Source: Euptelea pleiosperma (taxonomy: Eukaryota; Streptophyta; Magnoliopsida; Ranunculales; Eupteleaceae). From it: a stretch of 64,000 nucleotides of DNA. More model-generated notes on the stretch are below. The model was not told where the DNA came from. It did no database searches and saw only the letters and a program-made list of their open reading frames with translations. The stretch itself is not shown here. The stretch is from NCBI GenBank assembly GCA_035048495.1, contig CM068552.1, forward strand, positions 23,066,154 through 23,130,153. The letters are read 5' to 3'. Within the stretch, counting starts at the first letter, position 1.

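Larger units (their letters stand above)
61505..63542. mobile_element. Nested TIR-element cluster
   Basis: Left end TAGGGGTGTCAATGGATC and right end complement TAGGGCTGTGAAAGGATTGG look like the ends of one outer element that acquired the inner insertions listed separately. No convincing target duplication was found, so the outer unit is tentative. Confidence 0.4.

Noticed and set aside
62113..62519. Open frames in the 62-kb region as genes
   Set aside because: They cover the arm and GC-rich centre of the long-TIR element and show no known domain.

Overview
The window is nuclear DNA of a flowering plant. The evidence is a gene split by GT-AG introns, plant Copia elements primed by initiator-Met tRNA, L1-like LINEs with DUF4283-type ORF1 remnants, and hAT, Tourist and Mutator MITEs. 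I cannot name the species. The very long, transposon-filled introns would fit a magnoliid, basal eudicot or similar lineage, but that is inference.

One host gene explains nearly the whole window. It encodes the plastid translation elongation factor EF4/LepA (cpLEPA), on the + strand. Twenty consecutive exons (902-988 to 63917-64000) can be joined with compatible phases and no internal stop, giving 539 codons. The gene is cut at both window edges. The transit peptide, P-loop and switch I lie upstream, and the last residues and stop lie downstream. Coding sequence is about 1.6 kb of 63.1 kb. The rest is intron, from 108 bp to 17.6 kb.

Region by region: 1-13 kb has exons 1-10 with LINE endonuclease remnants, local tandem duplications, a hAT MITE (9278-9798) and a textbook solo Copia LTR (10864-11185). 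13.3-20.1 kb (intron 10) has a 5'-truncated LINE, a probable minus-strand LTR and a second hAT MITE. 20.5-27.5 kb (intron 12) has two LINE insertions, Copia gag and LTR fragments and a Tourist MITE. 28.0-45.6 kb (intron 15, 17.6 kb) has a LINE, a nearly full-length dead Copia element carrying a 2.8-kb solo LTR of another element, and an internally deleted Copia whose primer-binding site was hit by a hAT MITE. 45.7-63.9 kb (introns 16-19) has Mutator, Tourist and hAT MITEs, LINE tails, two Copia remnants, a candidate hAT transposase remnant and a nested palindromic cluster.

All recognisable transposon genes are broken by stops, frameshifts or deletions. The only apparently functional product is cpLEPA. 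The biology of interest is how a plastid translation gene stays expressible with TE-built giant introns. Inverted repeat pairs flank exons 11-12 and exon 16, and sense LTRs carrying their own promoter and polyadenylation signals sit inside the introns. No prokaryote-type system, CRISPR array, rRNA or tRNA gene was seen.
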